Assembly: GCA_011800155.1 (NCBI GenBank)
Contig: CM022368.1
Coordinates: 4,092,001 to 4,156,000 of the forward strand
Length of the DNA stretch: 64,000 bases
Direction of reading: 5' to 3'
From: Flammulina velutipes
Lineage: Eukaryota > Basidiomycota > Agaricomycetes > Agaricales > Physalacriaceae
Positions 34,811-47,192 of the stretch are shown in pieces. Position 1 is the first letter of the stretch, and every line of letters begins with the position of its first letter. A program made the position numbers and the translations under genes. Under the pieces are notes generated by a model. The model worked only from the letters and a program-made list of their open reading frames with translations. It searched no databases and was not told the DNA's origin.

Positions 34811-35329
34811 CGATTCAATTGTTCAGTCCAAGCTAATATGCTGAATTCCGTTGGTTCAGAAAGTCGTGTTCATGGTAGGGAGTAAATGATCAAATCGGCC
34901 CGATATATGGATGGATCCCTTATTCGGAAGAGTATGACTTCGATCGTGCAGCGCACTGTTGAGGGAGGAGAAATCGGAGGCGGTTGACGGCCTCGACGAC
35001 GGCAGGTTTGGCTGGGAGGCACAGACCGTGCGACGCGATGGTAAGTAAGTAAAGGATAAATAAGGTATTATGTAATCGACAAGTCCCATCTGCGGCCACG
35101 GCCAACCAAATTTCAACAGAGCACGTACTGTAAAGTATCATGAGTGGCGAACATGCTGATGGCACAAGCAACAGTAGGTGCACATTCCCTTGCGTACCCG
35201 TCAATTTCACGAAGACATTTAGGTTCAGACGTTCAGACGAAGACCGAAGGTCTTTGACAACTAGCACATCCAATACATACTTATCATGGTCAAGTCACGG
35301 TGGCAAAATAACGAGCATGGATAGTAAGG

Positions 35330-36814
35330 CTAACGCCGCTTGCGCGGAGTGATGAAGTGCCCTACGTTGGGGCCATTAGTACACTCATAGACACAAAGGA
35401 AAATGTGCACCTTCACTTGATCCCAGATTCCACATGCTTCCTGGTAGATAGAACTGTAGTGCGTCCTCATTCAATCGTGTTTTTATGAGACGAAGTCCCG
35501 TCAATGCTTCTGCAGCGGTGGGGACAGAGTGGCCATTGAGTCCCATCATCTTATCCAGAAGACGAATGCCGTCCGGAAACACATCTGGTGCCATCTGAGC
35601 AGTGTCAACCCACTTGTCAAGGAAGATCACATACAAAAGGGAACATACCCTAATGAGGCGCTCCATCATAGATCCAAGAAACATAACATCGGCGACAAAT
35701 GGGTTACACGGACCTCGAGCACCTACACCTGAGCGACTGCGGTAGATGAGGTTGTCACGAAGAGGCGCGTTTCCAAGTGCTATTGTGTAGGGTAGTACAG
35801 AAGCATGACCAAAGTCAATGAAAGCATAACGACTCTCCGGGCCCATGACACCTGTCAAGACGCCCATTTTAGAACTTGGTGTAACAACATCCAACATAGT
35901 GTTCTGCTCTAGGATGTCACAATTCGCTATCCGGTGTTCGTGGCAGAATTCAAGGCCCTATGACTTTATTAACCTGAGGATAGTCGAACAGTAGCGAAGG
36001 TACCTCAAGGAGCTGCTCCCAAAGATGTATGGCCTCGCCCAAGTACTGAAAATCTGGATCAAAAGCGCAAAACCATCTAACCGCCTCAGTCAATGACACC
36101 AAGCATAATGCACTATTTGGCTCACCGAGGCATAACTGCAAATACCAAATCGCCCCATTTGATGAATTCCAAGACGGGGATCGTTCTATTTCGTGGATTT
36201 GCGCGCAGTAATGGGCTGTTTAGACGCCGCAAAGCCTCCAGTTCCTGCGAAGGCTCGGAGCCTGATACCAGCCTAGGAAAGATATGAGTGCTACGAAATG
36301 CCATTGAGATAGGACATACTTTATAATGACTTCTCGACCAAGCCGGTCTCTAGCTGGCCAAACATACATTGACTCAAGACATCATGAGGCTGGGTAACAT
36401 CAATAAGCGCGACAGTAAACTTACGACGTATTCAAAATCTTCTGGCGCCCCCAGAAGTCGCGCAAATGGATATTCTTGCTCACGCGCGGGGGGAGGTGTC
36501 GCTGGAGGTAGCAAACGAGATCCACTACCAAGCCTTGTATAGAGTATATAGCCGCGGGATGCAAAGAACGGAGACCAAAACTTCCACGTATCCATGGCAC
36601 GGAATGTGCGTCGCATGAGTACAGTATCGTCATCTTTGGCCGTTATTGTCCACTCCGACATGTTTTGGGATACAGGGTATCGCCACGCCCGAAACGTCCA
36701 GAGAATGGTCTCGAGATAGGTGTCCATACGGATTACATCGACGTTCATATAGCCATAGAATGCGAGTCCTGCCAAGGGCAGCAAAGTCAGTACATGACTT
36801 AGCTTTGATGTCAT
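35330..36814 (-). CDS. Membrane-anchored kinase-like protein, copy 3
   Basis: Start at 36814 (MTSKLSHVLTLLPLAGLAFY). Exons follow the same plan as copy 2: TWKFWSPFFASRGYILYTRL, WPARDRLGREVIIK, RWFCAFDPDFQYLGEAIHLW, RIANCDILEQN, FIDFGHASVLP, and a last exon giving GHFITPRKRR with a stop at 35330. The 5' flank, including the segment around 36830-36930, is a recognisable duplicate of the flank of copy 2, so the unit of duplication included the promoter. Splice sites are intact. The bases around the ELEALRRLN exon are nearly identical to copy 2, which suggests recent duplication or gene conversion. Confidence 0.8.
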
Positions 36815-37157
36815 CCGGTCTAATTGCTCAGTCCAAGTGAATATGCTGAATTCTGTTGGTTCAGAAGGTCGTGTTCATGGTAAGAAGTAAAGGATCAGAT
36901 CGGCCCGATACATGTCTACTGACTCGGAAGAGTTCCACATCAATTGTGCAGTACAGAAGGATAAGTAGAGTAAGTTAAGAAGAATAAACAACATCTTAAT
37001 AGTATATATGAGTAGTGTATTCCCTTGAAGTTGCGTAACCATCATGAAGACAAGTAGACGCGCACGAAGAGCCTCGGACGGCCTCATCCAAGGTATCTGA
37101 CAACAAGCCCGTTCGATAGTGGCAAAGCAACAGACATAATACTTATATAGAAGATGG

Positions 37158-38640
37158 CTAGGGCCTTTTACGTGGGGTGAGATAGTAGCCTGGAATCAAG
37201 TTATTAGCATATCCACAAACCGAAGGAAAATACACACCTTTACTGGTCCCCCGACTCCACATCCTTGCTGGTAAATAAAACTGTAGGTCATGCTCATTCA
37301 ACCGTGTTTTGATTAGACGAAGTTCGCTCAATGCCTCTGCAGCGGTGGGGACAGAACATCCATTACGCGCCATCATCTTGTCCAAAAGCTGGATGCCCTC
37401 TGGAAACACCTCTGGCGCCATCTGAAGAGCGTCAAGTCAGTGGTCAAGGAAGACGACATATGAAAGGAACATACCCTAATGAGGCGCTCCATCATAGATC
37501 CGAGAAACATAACATCGGCGACAAATGGGTTACACGGACCTCGAGCACCTACACCCGAACGATTTCGGTAGATGAGGTCGTCGCGAAGAGGTGCGTCTTC
37601 AAGCGCTACCGAATAGGGTAACACAGACGCGTGGCCAAAGTCAATAAAAGCATAACGACTCTCTGGTCCCATGACACCTTTCACTTCCCCAATTGTGGAA
37701 CTTGGTGTGATAACATCCAACATCGTGTTCTGCTCCAGGATGTCACAATTTGCTACACGATGCTCGTGGCAAAATGCAAGGCCCGATAGGTTTATTAGCC
37801 TAAGGACAATCGAACGATAGTGAAGTTACCTCAAGGAGCTGCTCCCAAAGATGCACGGCCTCACCCAAGTATTGAAAATCCACAAAAAAAGCGCAAAACC
37901 AGCTACTCGTCTAAGTCAACAACTGTACGTGTGATACACTGTTTGGCTCACCGAGGCATGACCGTGAAGACCAAATCACCCCAGTTGATAAACTCCAAGA
38001 CAGGAATCGTGTTATTCCGTGGATCTGAGCGTAGCAATGGGCTGTTCAAACGCTGTAATGCCTCTAGTTCCTGTGACAGCTTGGAGTCAGATACCAGCCT
38101 AGCAGAGACATGAGATATGGGAAACGCCATAAATCTGGGACATACTTTATAATGACATCTCGACCAAGCCGGTCCCTAGCTGGCCAAACACGCATTGCCT
38201 CAAGAGATCATGAGGCACGAAAACATCAATAAGCGCGATAGTGAACGTACTCCGTATTCGAAATCTTCTGGCGCCCCCAGAAGCCGTGCAAACGGATATT
38301 CTTGTTCATGAGCGGGAGGAGGTGTCGCTGGAGCTAGCAAACGAGATCCAGTGCCACGTCGCGTGTAGAGTGTGTAGCCGCGTGACGCAAAGAACGGAGA
38401 CCAAAACTTCCATGTATCCATGGCACGGAAAGTGCGCCGCATGAGCACGGTATCGTCGTCGTCGCGTGTTATCGTCCATTCCGACATGTTTTGGGAGACT
38501 GGGAATCGCCACGACCGCAAAGTCCAGAGAATGGTATCGAAATAGCTGTCCATACGGATGACATCGACCTTCATATAGCCGTAGAGTGCGATGCCGGCCA
38601 AAGGCAGTAGAGCCCATGCATGCCTTATATGTGAGGCCAT
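37158..38640 (-). CDS. Membrane-anchored kinase-like protein, copy 4 (damaged splice site)
   Basis: Start at 38640 (MASHIRHAWALLPLAGIALY). The plan is as in the other copies, with RWFCAFFVDFQYLGEAVHLW, RVANCDILEQN, FIDFGHASVLP and a last exon YYLTPRKRP ending at 37158. It differs at one intron: just before GLAFCHEHRVANC (about 37791) the acceptor reads ...CCTATCG where the other five copies read ...TATAG, CATAG or TACAG. The nearest upstream AG would shift the frame by 16 nt. Unless this is a sequencing error, the gene cannot make the full protein and may be a recent pseudogene. Otherwise all frames are open. Confidence 0.7.
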
Positions 38641-38816
38641 TCGTTCAGGCTGACCAAAGTTTGAGTTGAGAGGTTGACGCTAAGTCACGTTGGTCACACT
38701 ATTGATAGTCGATTAAGGTCGATTACGTCTTGGCCACTGAATTGTAATAGGTCGGAGCTCTCAGTTGTCATCACATACATTCGTGACTAGAGATGACCGA
38801 TAAGCGCTAAGCGCCC

Positions 38817-39178
38817 ATGTCTTCTACTCCCACATCCATGCCTGCACAAGAAACCAAGCCAGAGGTAACACTTACCTTTGTTCCCAGATTCTGTAACGCG
38901 ATCACTATTAGATCAAAGTCGGTGACCGGGTGAAGTTCATCGAAGAGTACAAAGACCACTGGGGCAATCCTAAAGTGGAGATCGGAACCACGGGGGAGGT
39001 CGCTGTTACCCGCGAAAGTGGTATCTATGTGCGTCGCCTCATCTACTGTCTCCCAGAGGTTTAATTGCAACCACACTTATAGGAGGAAGGGAGACTTGAT
39101 GTAAAATTGGATGATGGTACTGTTATCAAGCACATCCCGTCGCCCTTCGTGGCGTTGCATCACAAGACTGAATCTTGA
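38817..39178 (+). CDS. Tiny SH3/KOW-like protein
   Basis: A small gene with three exons, about 86 residues. ATG 38817 gives MSSTPTSMPAQETKPE. A 47-nt intron (38865-38911) joins to IKVGDRVKFIEEYKDHWGNP and IGTTGEVAVTRESGIY, and a 54-nt intron joins to EEGRLDVKLDDGTVIKHIPS and a stop at 39178. The VGDRVKF...GTTGEV...LDVKLDDGT pattern is that of a single small beta-barrel (KOW/SH3-like). Function unknown. It sits between the kinase-like array and the CIN1-like gene, on the opposite strand to both. The first donor is GTAACA, slightly weak; the reading frames across both introns are consistent. Confidence 0.65.
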
Positions 39179-39454
39179 CTCCATTGTGAGCTTCCCTTTG
39201 TAATTTCACTGGGCTAACATTGACAAATCTTATTGTCGATCAAGGCAGCACGTTTATATGATTGACTCGGAGTTGACTGGGAAATGCCCTGTAAGACCAC
39301 ACCTATGTAGCCCAAATATCTAAAGGGTCGTAGTCTTTCAAAGCCTGCCTCTATTGCTCGAGGACTCACTGGACCAATAAGAACCATTCGTAATCATAAT
39401 GGCACTTCATCATGCGGCAACATCCCCCATGAAGAAAGGAATAAGTAGCTCCTC

Positions 39455-39875
39455 TCGCGCGTCAGAGTTGTGGCGTCACACGCAGTATAGATCGTCAGCG
39501 CGTCAGCATTGGGAAGGAATTAAAGACATAAAATAATCGGAAAGACTCGAGGTATACAACGTCCGGGATAAGATGTCGCCCAAAAGATAGAATAAACCCA
39601 GATTCTAACGTGTTCGATGCTTGCGACTAGCAGCCTTCTTCTCCGCGTCTCGACATTTGCGTCCCGCCAATTCGATAGCCTGTATCCACACTACACACAG
39701 CCGTTAGCAACGAAGCTACCCAGAGCAATCTCTCTTACATTGACAATCCCGAACCGAGGTCGCCCGCAAACCCACTGCTTGTCCACCGCGCGGATATGGT
39801 AGAGTAATCTGGAATCCAATATCGTCTTAATGTAATAGTTAGCCTCGCAATAGCAGATTAGCCACAGGACGTACC
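39455..39875. repeat. Right copy of the direct repeat bracketing the kinase array
   Basis: Matches 32.76-33.17 kb in the same orientation. Shared landmarks include CGGGA(C/T)AAGATG, GCAGCCTTCTTC, CGCGTCTCGACATTTGCG, TCGATAGCCTGTATCCA and GAGCAATCTCTCT. This copy is the intact 3' end of the CIN1-like gene plus about 150 bp of its downstream flank. Confidence 0.7.
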
Positions 39876-42800
39876 GTTCCCCATCTTGACTTGCGCCTCG
39901 GTCAGAGATATCGGCATCCTATACAGATTGTTTGCAGTAGCATCCGTTAAGACCAAGATGTCGCTGCATAGGTATGCATGTAGTCGTCGCCCGCTCTTGG
40001 CTTTGCACAATATCCCTTCCCTCAGCAACTTACGTTGACCCATATTCCTCGTCGGTGCCGTCAAATCAAGTCTGCCTTGACCGATCCAGAGGTTTTCCGA
40101 GATCGATTTGAGCACCTCCCGTCCTTCCTGCTCTCGGATAGTTTCGTTGAGGTGATCAAGAATCCTTTCCGCGACATCTATACATGCACGAATTGATTCG
40201 TGTTCGTCACCAGGCTCGGTATAGTGTAGAATCTAAAAACAGCGTAAGAATACTGCTAAAAGCAGAAGGGATATGTTTACCTGTTTGATGAGGAGCGGGT
40301 ACCGCGTTATTCGTTGCACTACGCCGGGTGTTAGTCAAGCTTGCTTTTCGAATATCGGAATCACATACTCGGTATCAAGAGGTAACTCGATAGATCCAGA
40401 TTCCGTGCGGCCGGGTCCTCTCTCAAGTGCTGCCAACACGTTCAACACGCCTCCGCAAAGTAGTCACAAAACGGTCCATACCTGGAGATGTGAAGCAAGC
40501 TCTGGCTTCGACTCTCGTAAACTCTGCAAGATCTTGATTGCGTTCGACTGATTCACGCAGTACTCCATGTAAACGGCCATATTCGACATGTGGTTCAGCA
40601 GTACGTCCCCAATCCTGTCAATGTACAAGCGACATTCCTTCTGACGCTCTTCAAGAGCACTCATGAATGTCTAAAGAGACTTAAGTTGCGGGTTCGTAGA
40701 GTAAGACGGGACGCACAGTGTTGGTAATCAGAATGTCCTCGATGTTAGCAAAGATAACCGTCACCGCTTTCATATCGAGTAGTGGAAGCATGCTTTGGTA
40801 GAAGAGCTAAAGAGAATATGAAAACAATTTACGATACTGTCAGGTATGTAGTACTCACCTCAACAATAAGCTGCAAATCATGCACGTATGCGCTCTCAGT
40901 AGAGATCAGCTCAAAGATGGCCTGCATCCAGATTAAGCACACATAGTCTCCACCACGGAAGAAACGACAAATCCTCACCTCTTGCCTCTTCCGCTCTCCC
41001 GTCGGTATACCCTCCAAAGCGGTCTTCTCCACCAAACTCGCCCATGACTGTAAAACCAAAAAACCCATTAGCATGACAGTCCATCAAAGTCCCCAAGTAA
41101 ACTCCAGACTCACGCTGCCAAACGCCGGACTCACACTCCTCGTAATGTCACCCCCGCTACTGATCTCCGTGTTCATGATCGGCGCAGAGATGACCAGCGT
41201 GCTCCTCCTTTCGTTCTCGACCGGCGTCCTACTCCGTCCCAAGAAGTGGAGGAACCCAGAATATGACTTGCCGCTGGCACTTTCACCTTCCTTGGAGGTT
41301 GTCGGCGTCATGGAAGATGCTGACATCGGAGACATCGACCCAGACTCGAATGAAGCTACAGACAGTCGATTCGATGTCCGACCGCGGAACGCCTCATAGC
41401 GATCGAACGCGTCGTTCAAGTGTTGCGTAGGATCCCTAGGCCGTGCTGGAGGAACTTCAAGCTCAGCAGGCGGGAGCTGAGGCAGCTCCTTCCCTTGAGT
41501 GTTGCCAGCCACAGATGGCGTTGGAGTGGTACGTTGAGGAGCCAATGGTGGAGGACGGCGTTTGTCTTTCGATCTTGAGCGTCGTGGTGGTCTCGGAGGT
41601 GGTTTGACGTCCTGTTTGAGAATAAGGCCTGCCGCTTCCAGGACAAGTTGCCGTTCGTGTGCTCGAGCTTCCCTTTCTGCCTTAGTTTCAGGATACGACG
41701 GTCCTTCGTCGTCGTCGTCACTTGACTCGAAGGACATGTAGTCCGAGTCTCCAGATTCTGAGTCCGAGTCGTTCTCTTCGGAGTCCTCCCCGTCTTCTGT
41801 GCGAACATCTGCCGGTTTAGCTTTTACCTCTGAAATCCTGTTGCTGCCTGTCGGCGTAGTTGAATCAGATCGAGAAGCTTCCACGTATTTCGAAGGTGGT
41901 TCGAGCTCAACGGGATTTGGTGTAATTGCCGCGTCGACATCCTGTGGCGGAGCTTGCGTCTGTCGGTTGTTTCCAGTGGCTGCGGGGGTTGTTTGAACAT
42001 CCATTGCGATTTGCGAAGTAAGGTTTTAGAAGAGAGTACATGTAAGAAAAAGGGGAAAGAAAAAATATTTCAGCCTGTTGTCATGAACAATGTAAACAAG
42101 GAGAACAAGGGGGGAGAGGGAGCAGAAGACTAACCCTCAGCAACCTCAAGATAAGCAGCAGGGACTATGAAGACCATACCACCTTGCTCTGCTTTCCACC
42201 ACTCGGGCTCACTGTTGTCGATGATCGTAATTTTCTCGCCTTCGGAGAAAGTTAGTTCTTCCGCTGTCGTTCCTTCATACGTGTAGAGTGCCGTCGCTTT
42301 GACTACCAAGCGATATAAGATTACAGTCCAATTCTTTGATAAATGATAGCACGTACTGTTTTTCAAAGGTTCCACGTAACTTTGAGGGAACATGCCGGAC
42401 TTGCCAGAGGCGATAAGCGTCCCTTGCCACCAATCACCTCCAGACTTCGATGGGTGTGCTTCAATTATCATGTCGGGCGCAAAACCTACAGCCATGTCAG
42501 ACCGATGCTTCTCAAAACACACGAGACCTACTGAGATCATCAGGTCCATCTGCGTCAAAAGCATAGAGAGATCGAACGCGAATCGCTAAACAAACAGTAA
42601 GCCTACCATTAATGATACCAGCAAAAATTGAACTCACTGCGACTCTTATCGATATCAGACAACGCATCCGGCGCTTCCACTTGGATATCCGGGACTTGCA
42701 CAGGCGTAGGCGCACGAGGCTCTTCGCTCTCATCCTCCTCCATCGTCGACGGCAGCTTCTCAATCACAGGCGTCCCCGCTTGACTCTCAGACGCCAATCC

Positions 42801-45800
42801 AGCATACCAATCAACACTCTGTCGATTGCTGCTCGCGTTAGAATACGATTGTTCTTCCAACGGCGCAGGAACAGGTAAAGAAGCCGCTGGCTGAGGGGGA
42901 GAAGGTGGGGAAGGTGCAACGTTGATGTGCGGGGGAGGAGCAACATCTCCAATAACTTTGCCAGAAACAGGAGGTGCGCTCTTGTCCACGGTTTTTGTAG
43001 CGCGTAGTCTGGCGCCGCCTTGAATGGCAGATAATAAAGCTCCACGACCGGCAGCAGGCGGGGCGCCACCAGTAGCAGCGGGAGGTGGAGGCGGAGCAGC
43101 TGGGGCGGCTGGAGGAGGAGGTGCTGCAGGTACTGCGGGCGCAGGTGGTGGTGGCGGGGCAGCAGGAGCTGGAGGGGGAGTCGCAGAAGATGGGCTTATT
43201 GGGGTAGCAGGCGCGGACGGTAACAGCCCTTTGAATAATTTGTTGGCAATATCAAGTCTTTGAGCCCTGTTTCCAGCAACTTCATCGTCACTACTATCAT
43301 CCTCGTCCGCATCGTTCTCCTTGATCACGTCCCAGTCGTCATCGTCAGCAGCGGGTGCAGTTTGGTAAAGACTCTTGATGGGAACAGGTGTCGTCGTCCT
43401 CGGTGTTCTGGAAGGAGGAGGTGGTGTAGGTGTAGTCGCAACTGCGGGTTTCGACCACGGGTTGGTAGCGCTTGCAGCGACAGGAGGCGAAGACACGGCG
43501 GGGGTGCTGACAGCAGAACCACCACCCTCTTTGATAAGTCGGCTGAATGGGTTGGTGCTGGGTTTTTCAGCAGGAGGAGACACGGCAGGTGGCGGGGGAG
43601 CAGCGGGAGCCGGTGGTGGTGGTGGAGGAGGTGCCTCGACGACAGGAGTTGCAGGTGCAGGAGTCGCTCTGTTTTTCAAAGCCTGGATCTTGGCTTGGAA
43701 TGCTTCCTCCTCTAGTCTTGCGTCTTCCTCCATCTTTCTTAGAGCCTCTTCCCGTGCTTCGCGTTGCTTGCGAATTGCCTCTTGCCGAGCACGGAATGCC
43801 TCTTCTTCTGGATCAACCTCGGGAACAGATGGTGGTGCAGGAGCTGCCACCGGAGCGGGTGGCTTGGGAGTCGCCCTTGGAGCAGGCGCAGCGGGTGCAC
43901 CTCTAGGCTTCGGTGGCGGCGGAGCAGCCTTCCCGCGTGGTGCGGGAGGTGGAGGTGCTGCTTTTGTGGGGGTAGCAGGCGTAGGCGCAGGCGGGAGAGG
44001 AGAAGTTGCCTCTGCCTTCGCTGCCTTTTCACGATCCAGACGCTCTTTCCGCTGAGCCTCTCGGTCTTCTGCCTCCTTCTCAGCAATCCTCGCCTTTTCT
44101 TCAGCCTCCCTCTTCTCTTGTACTAGACGATCTTCGACTGAAGTATCAACTGGGGTCTGGGAAGGCGTCGCGACGATTCCAAGGGCAGCTTTACGAGCTT
44201 CGATACGACGCTGGACTTCGGCTTGACGTTCTTCTTTGGTCATTTGGGCCATGCTTTTGGTAGCAGCTGGTGCCGAAGGTGGACGGGGAGCAGGCGGAGG
44301 GTTATTGATGGCAGTCTGAGGAGGTGCAGAAGGAGGCGCAGGCGGGGGAGTTGCGCGTGTGACAGGACTACGTGGTCGTTCGTATCTATCTCTGCTCCTA
44401 TCCCTGTCCCTGTCGCGAGAAGGAGACCGACGTCGATATCCGTCATCGTACTCTCTGTCGCGATATCCACCCCTAGAATATGGACGGTCACGGTCTTCGT
44501 ATCTTGGAGAATTATATCGATCCTCGCGATCACGGTCGTCGTAACGCCCATGCCTGTCGTTCGTCCGATCCCGATCTCGTGCCCATTGCCTCTTCTCCCG
44601 CTCTTTCCTCTCCTCTCTAGCCTTTATGCGACGCTCTAATTCCGGTACGCGCTCGTGGGTTAAAGCGAGAAGCTCCCTCTCTAACTTCCGTCTCTCCTCG
44701 TCCTTCGACGTTGTTCTTGGGCCCCTCGACACGTAGTCAAGGTCATCAGAGACCCTCTTCACCCGGTAACGCAAGTCCTCCATTTCTCGTTCCAAAGCCT
44801 CGTCTTCAGCTGTCTTGCTATCCTCTTCCTCTGCAGTGCGATCAAGCATTTTTGCTGTGTTTGCGAGCATGTTCTTCATCTCCTGAAGGTCACCAGATGG
44901 TCCAACATCATTCCTAGAGCGGACCTGGTCACGGTCGACGTGGCGCTTGCGAGACTGATAGACGCCGCCAGGAGGGGGCGAATCTTCGTGTTTGTAGATG
45001 GTCGCGTCACGGCCAGAGCCAATGGTAGCGCCATTTCCGTGGAAGGATCGGTCTTTGAGACGGGAGATAGGTCCATCGAGCCCCGACGGAGATCGCGAGC
45101 GCGTCTCGTTCTTCAGCACGTCTTTCAAAAAGTCGACCGAGTTACCCAAGTTGCGGGCAGAAGGGGGAACCAATTCTTCTGGGAGCTGGTCTGGAATTTC
45201 GTTCCCACTGAGTTCTAAGGTCTTCGTCAGAGGGGCTGGGAATGATGTTTTTGAAAAACATACTGCGATAGATGAGACCCATTGCGACGTGGAATTCAGG
45301 CAAGTTGAGCATTCCGCGATCATCGATATCAGCCAGAGTCCTATCCGCGAACGTTAGTTTCATGATAGAAATTGTATATGCACACGTACCATATCCGAGC
45401 CAAGTCGTCCTTCCCAAGGCCACTTTGACCAAAGACCTCAAGCGCCGTCTGACCATTGATGAAACCAGAGTTATCCTTATCCCAAGCTCGGAAAACCTGG
45501 TCGTAGCTCTTCTTTTCCGCCTTGGAGAGCGCCCACGGAACTTTAGGCGCGGCCGTCCCTTTCACTTCCTGGTTGTACGCCTGGAAGGATTGCTGCAGGT
45601 TCATACCGCCCGCCAACTGCTGGGAAGGCAGCTGTGGCGCTCCGCCGATAGAATAAGGCATGGACGGATTCATCGGCATGAACGTGCTGGACATCATCTG
45701 GAGTTTCGGGTCGATAAAGCCGGTCATCTGCGGGGCGAGCGGGCGAGCAGCGGGGAATCCCGTAGGCTGAGGCGCAATCCCAGAGAGACCTGGGCCACCC

Positions 45801-46249
45801 AGTCCGGGAGAGGGACTAAGGAATCGGTTTGGCTGCTGCTGCTGCGGTTGTAGGAATCCACTGCCTTGATTTTGGCCTTGGAATTGGGTGGGAAGAGGGG
45901 GTACTGGTGGTGGCGCACGGTATCCCATTCCACCGCCAGCACCGCCAGGAAAGCCAGTAGGTTGTGCTTGCATCATGCCACCGCCAGGAAAGCCTGTCAT
46001 CTGGGGTTGAACACCTGGCTGTATACCAGGGAATCCAGTCCTCTGAGGCATGATTCCGCCGGGTTGCTGCCCAAATCCCGACATCGTTGGTTGCTGTTGC
46101 TGCTGGAACTGCGGGTTATTCTGCTGCTGGAACTGAGGATTTTGCTGCTGAAACTGGGGCTGGCCTTGCTGAAAACCTGGGTTTCCAGCCGGAAAGCCAG
46201 TCTGCATTGGATACTGAAAGCCTGGCTGCTGCTGACCCCATTGCGCCAT
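39605..46249 (-). CDS. CIN1: Intersectin-like endocytic scaffold / RhoGEF (CIN1-like)
   Basis: One large gene rather than three. From Met 46249: a Gln/Pro/Gly-rich region with six Q-x-TGF sites; one EH domain (AEKKSYDQVFRAWDKDNSGF, then TLADIDDRGMLNLPEFHVAM); coiled coils and Arg/Asp-rich repeats; long polyproline tracts; a WH2-like actin-binding motif (GRGALLSAIQGGARLR); SH3-1 (VRSLYAFDADGPDDLS with GDWWQGTL across introns); SH3-2 (ATALYTYEGTTAEELTFSEG); a DH domain (QEAIFELISTESAYVHDLQL) and a PH domain (KLLREGILCKAKSGRRLHAY); end IQAIELAGRKCRDAEKKAA at 39605. This is the layout of intersectin and of Cryptococcus Cin1. It should link endocytosis, actin and Rho-GTPase activation. The gene could alternatively be annotated as PAN1-like plus a separate GEF, but the frames join cleanly. 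Confidence 0.85.
41980..42134 (-). promoter_or_regulatory. Candidate retained intron deciding long or short CIN1 form
   Basis: After SH3-2 (LEVAE) the sequence has a GTTAGT donor at 42134 and a CCCGCAG acceptor at 41980. Splicing these 155 nt keeps the frame (GAG G/CC ACT) into the DH-PH half. Retaining the intron meets TAG at once (42130-42132), giving a form that ends after SH3-2. From memory, Cryptococcus CIN1 also makes a long and a short form by alternative splicing. Confidence 0.55.
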
Positions 46250-47192
46250 GATTTAAAGAGTGAGAGATGACCGTGCAGCGAGGCGGGCACCGTCACACTT
46301 CGTGACGTGAATAACGCCATCATGCCGAATTCTGCCGCATCTCGGAATAATCCGAGGCGCAATGAAGCGCATGCCGCCCAATGGTGGGCCGTCCGAAATA
46401 CGGCCAAGAGCTATAAGTAGATACTTATCAGGAATATATTGGAGAGATAGATGAACAGATTGCTGCTCGCACACAGACTAGAGGATGTCGAATTGATATT
46501 GGTGAGAAGAAGCGGAGGGACTACTTTCAAAGCCCCGACAGTGCATGCGCATGGGATGAACAAAAATATCAGCGAAGTGAAACACAGAACATTTGAGCTT
46601 ACATAGACACCGAATGATATCCGAGTATGCGGATTTATTCAAGACCTCAGATCTGAGGTGTCGCAGCAAAGGAGACATGAACATTCTGCGAGCGTCTCGA
46701 TATTTTTGCTGTACATGCAGCGACGAGTCACGAGAGCCGGCGCTGGGCGGGGGCTACGTTCTTATTTTTGAGGGCATGCCACGATCGCATATGGAAGTTG
46801 CAAAATGTGGGCTGGATAACTGGTTGGCCAAAATTGTCGCGAGGTGTCGTCCTCAGTACTGACTTTGGTTCTTCATTGTATAAAGCTCCTAGATCGGTCA
46901 AAGTGCGTATTCGCCTGTGCCATTCTTGAAACAGGTAATTCCGCGGGTTTTCCAATAAGCAACAAACATATGTGTGATGAACGTCAAAGACAAAGCAAAA
47001 AGAGGAAAATCCCGGACACGTGGCGTCAATCCACACGCGAGACGCACCTATTTTTTACAATGCGTTTGGGCCTAATTTCCTTGTCATGTCAGATACAAGT
47101 ACAGATTCAGTTCATGCATACCTGTCCATAAATGGACAAAAATGATGTTGAGGTCATGATCGCCTCCGTGATCGCCTTTACTCCGATCCGTC
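46250..47192. other. Intergenic region, divergent promoters
   Basis: About 940 bp between the CIN1-like gene (minus) and a small gene (plus). Short frames here are unrelated to known proteins. Nothing else seen. Confidence 0.4.

Noticed and set aside
42130..42564. Treating the SH3 pair as the end of a separate gene and the DH-PH part as another gene
   Set aside because: The intron at 41980-42134 joins both halves in frame and the combined layout matches intersectins.
43375..44055. 226-codon Gly/Ala-rich plus-strand frame
   Set aside because: Mirror of the proline-rich repeats in the CIN1-like gene; low complexity only.
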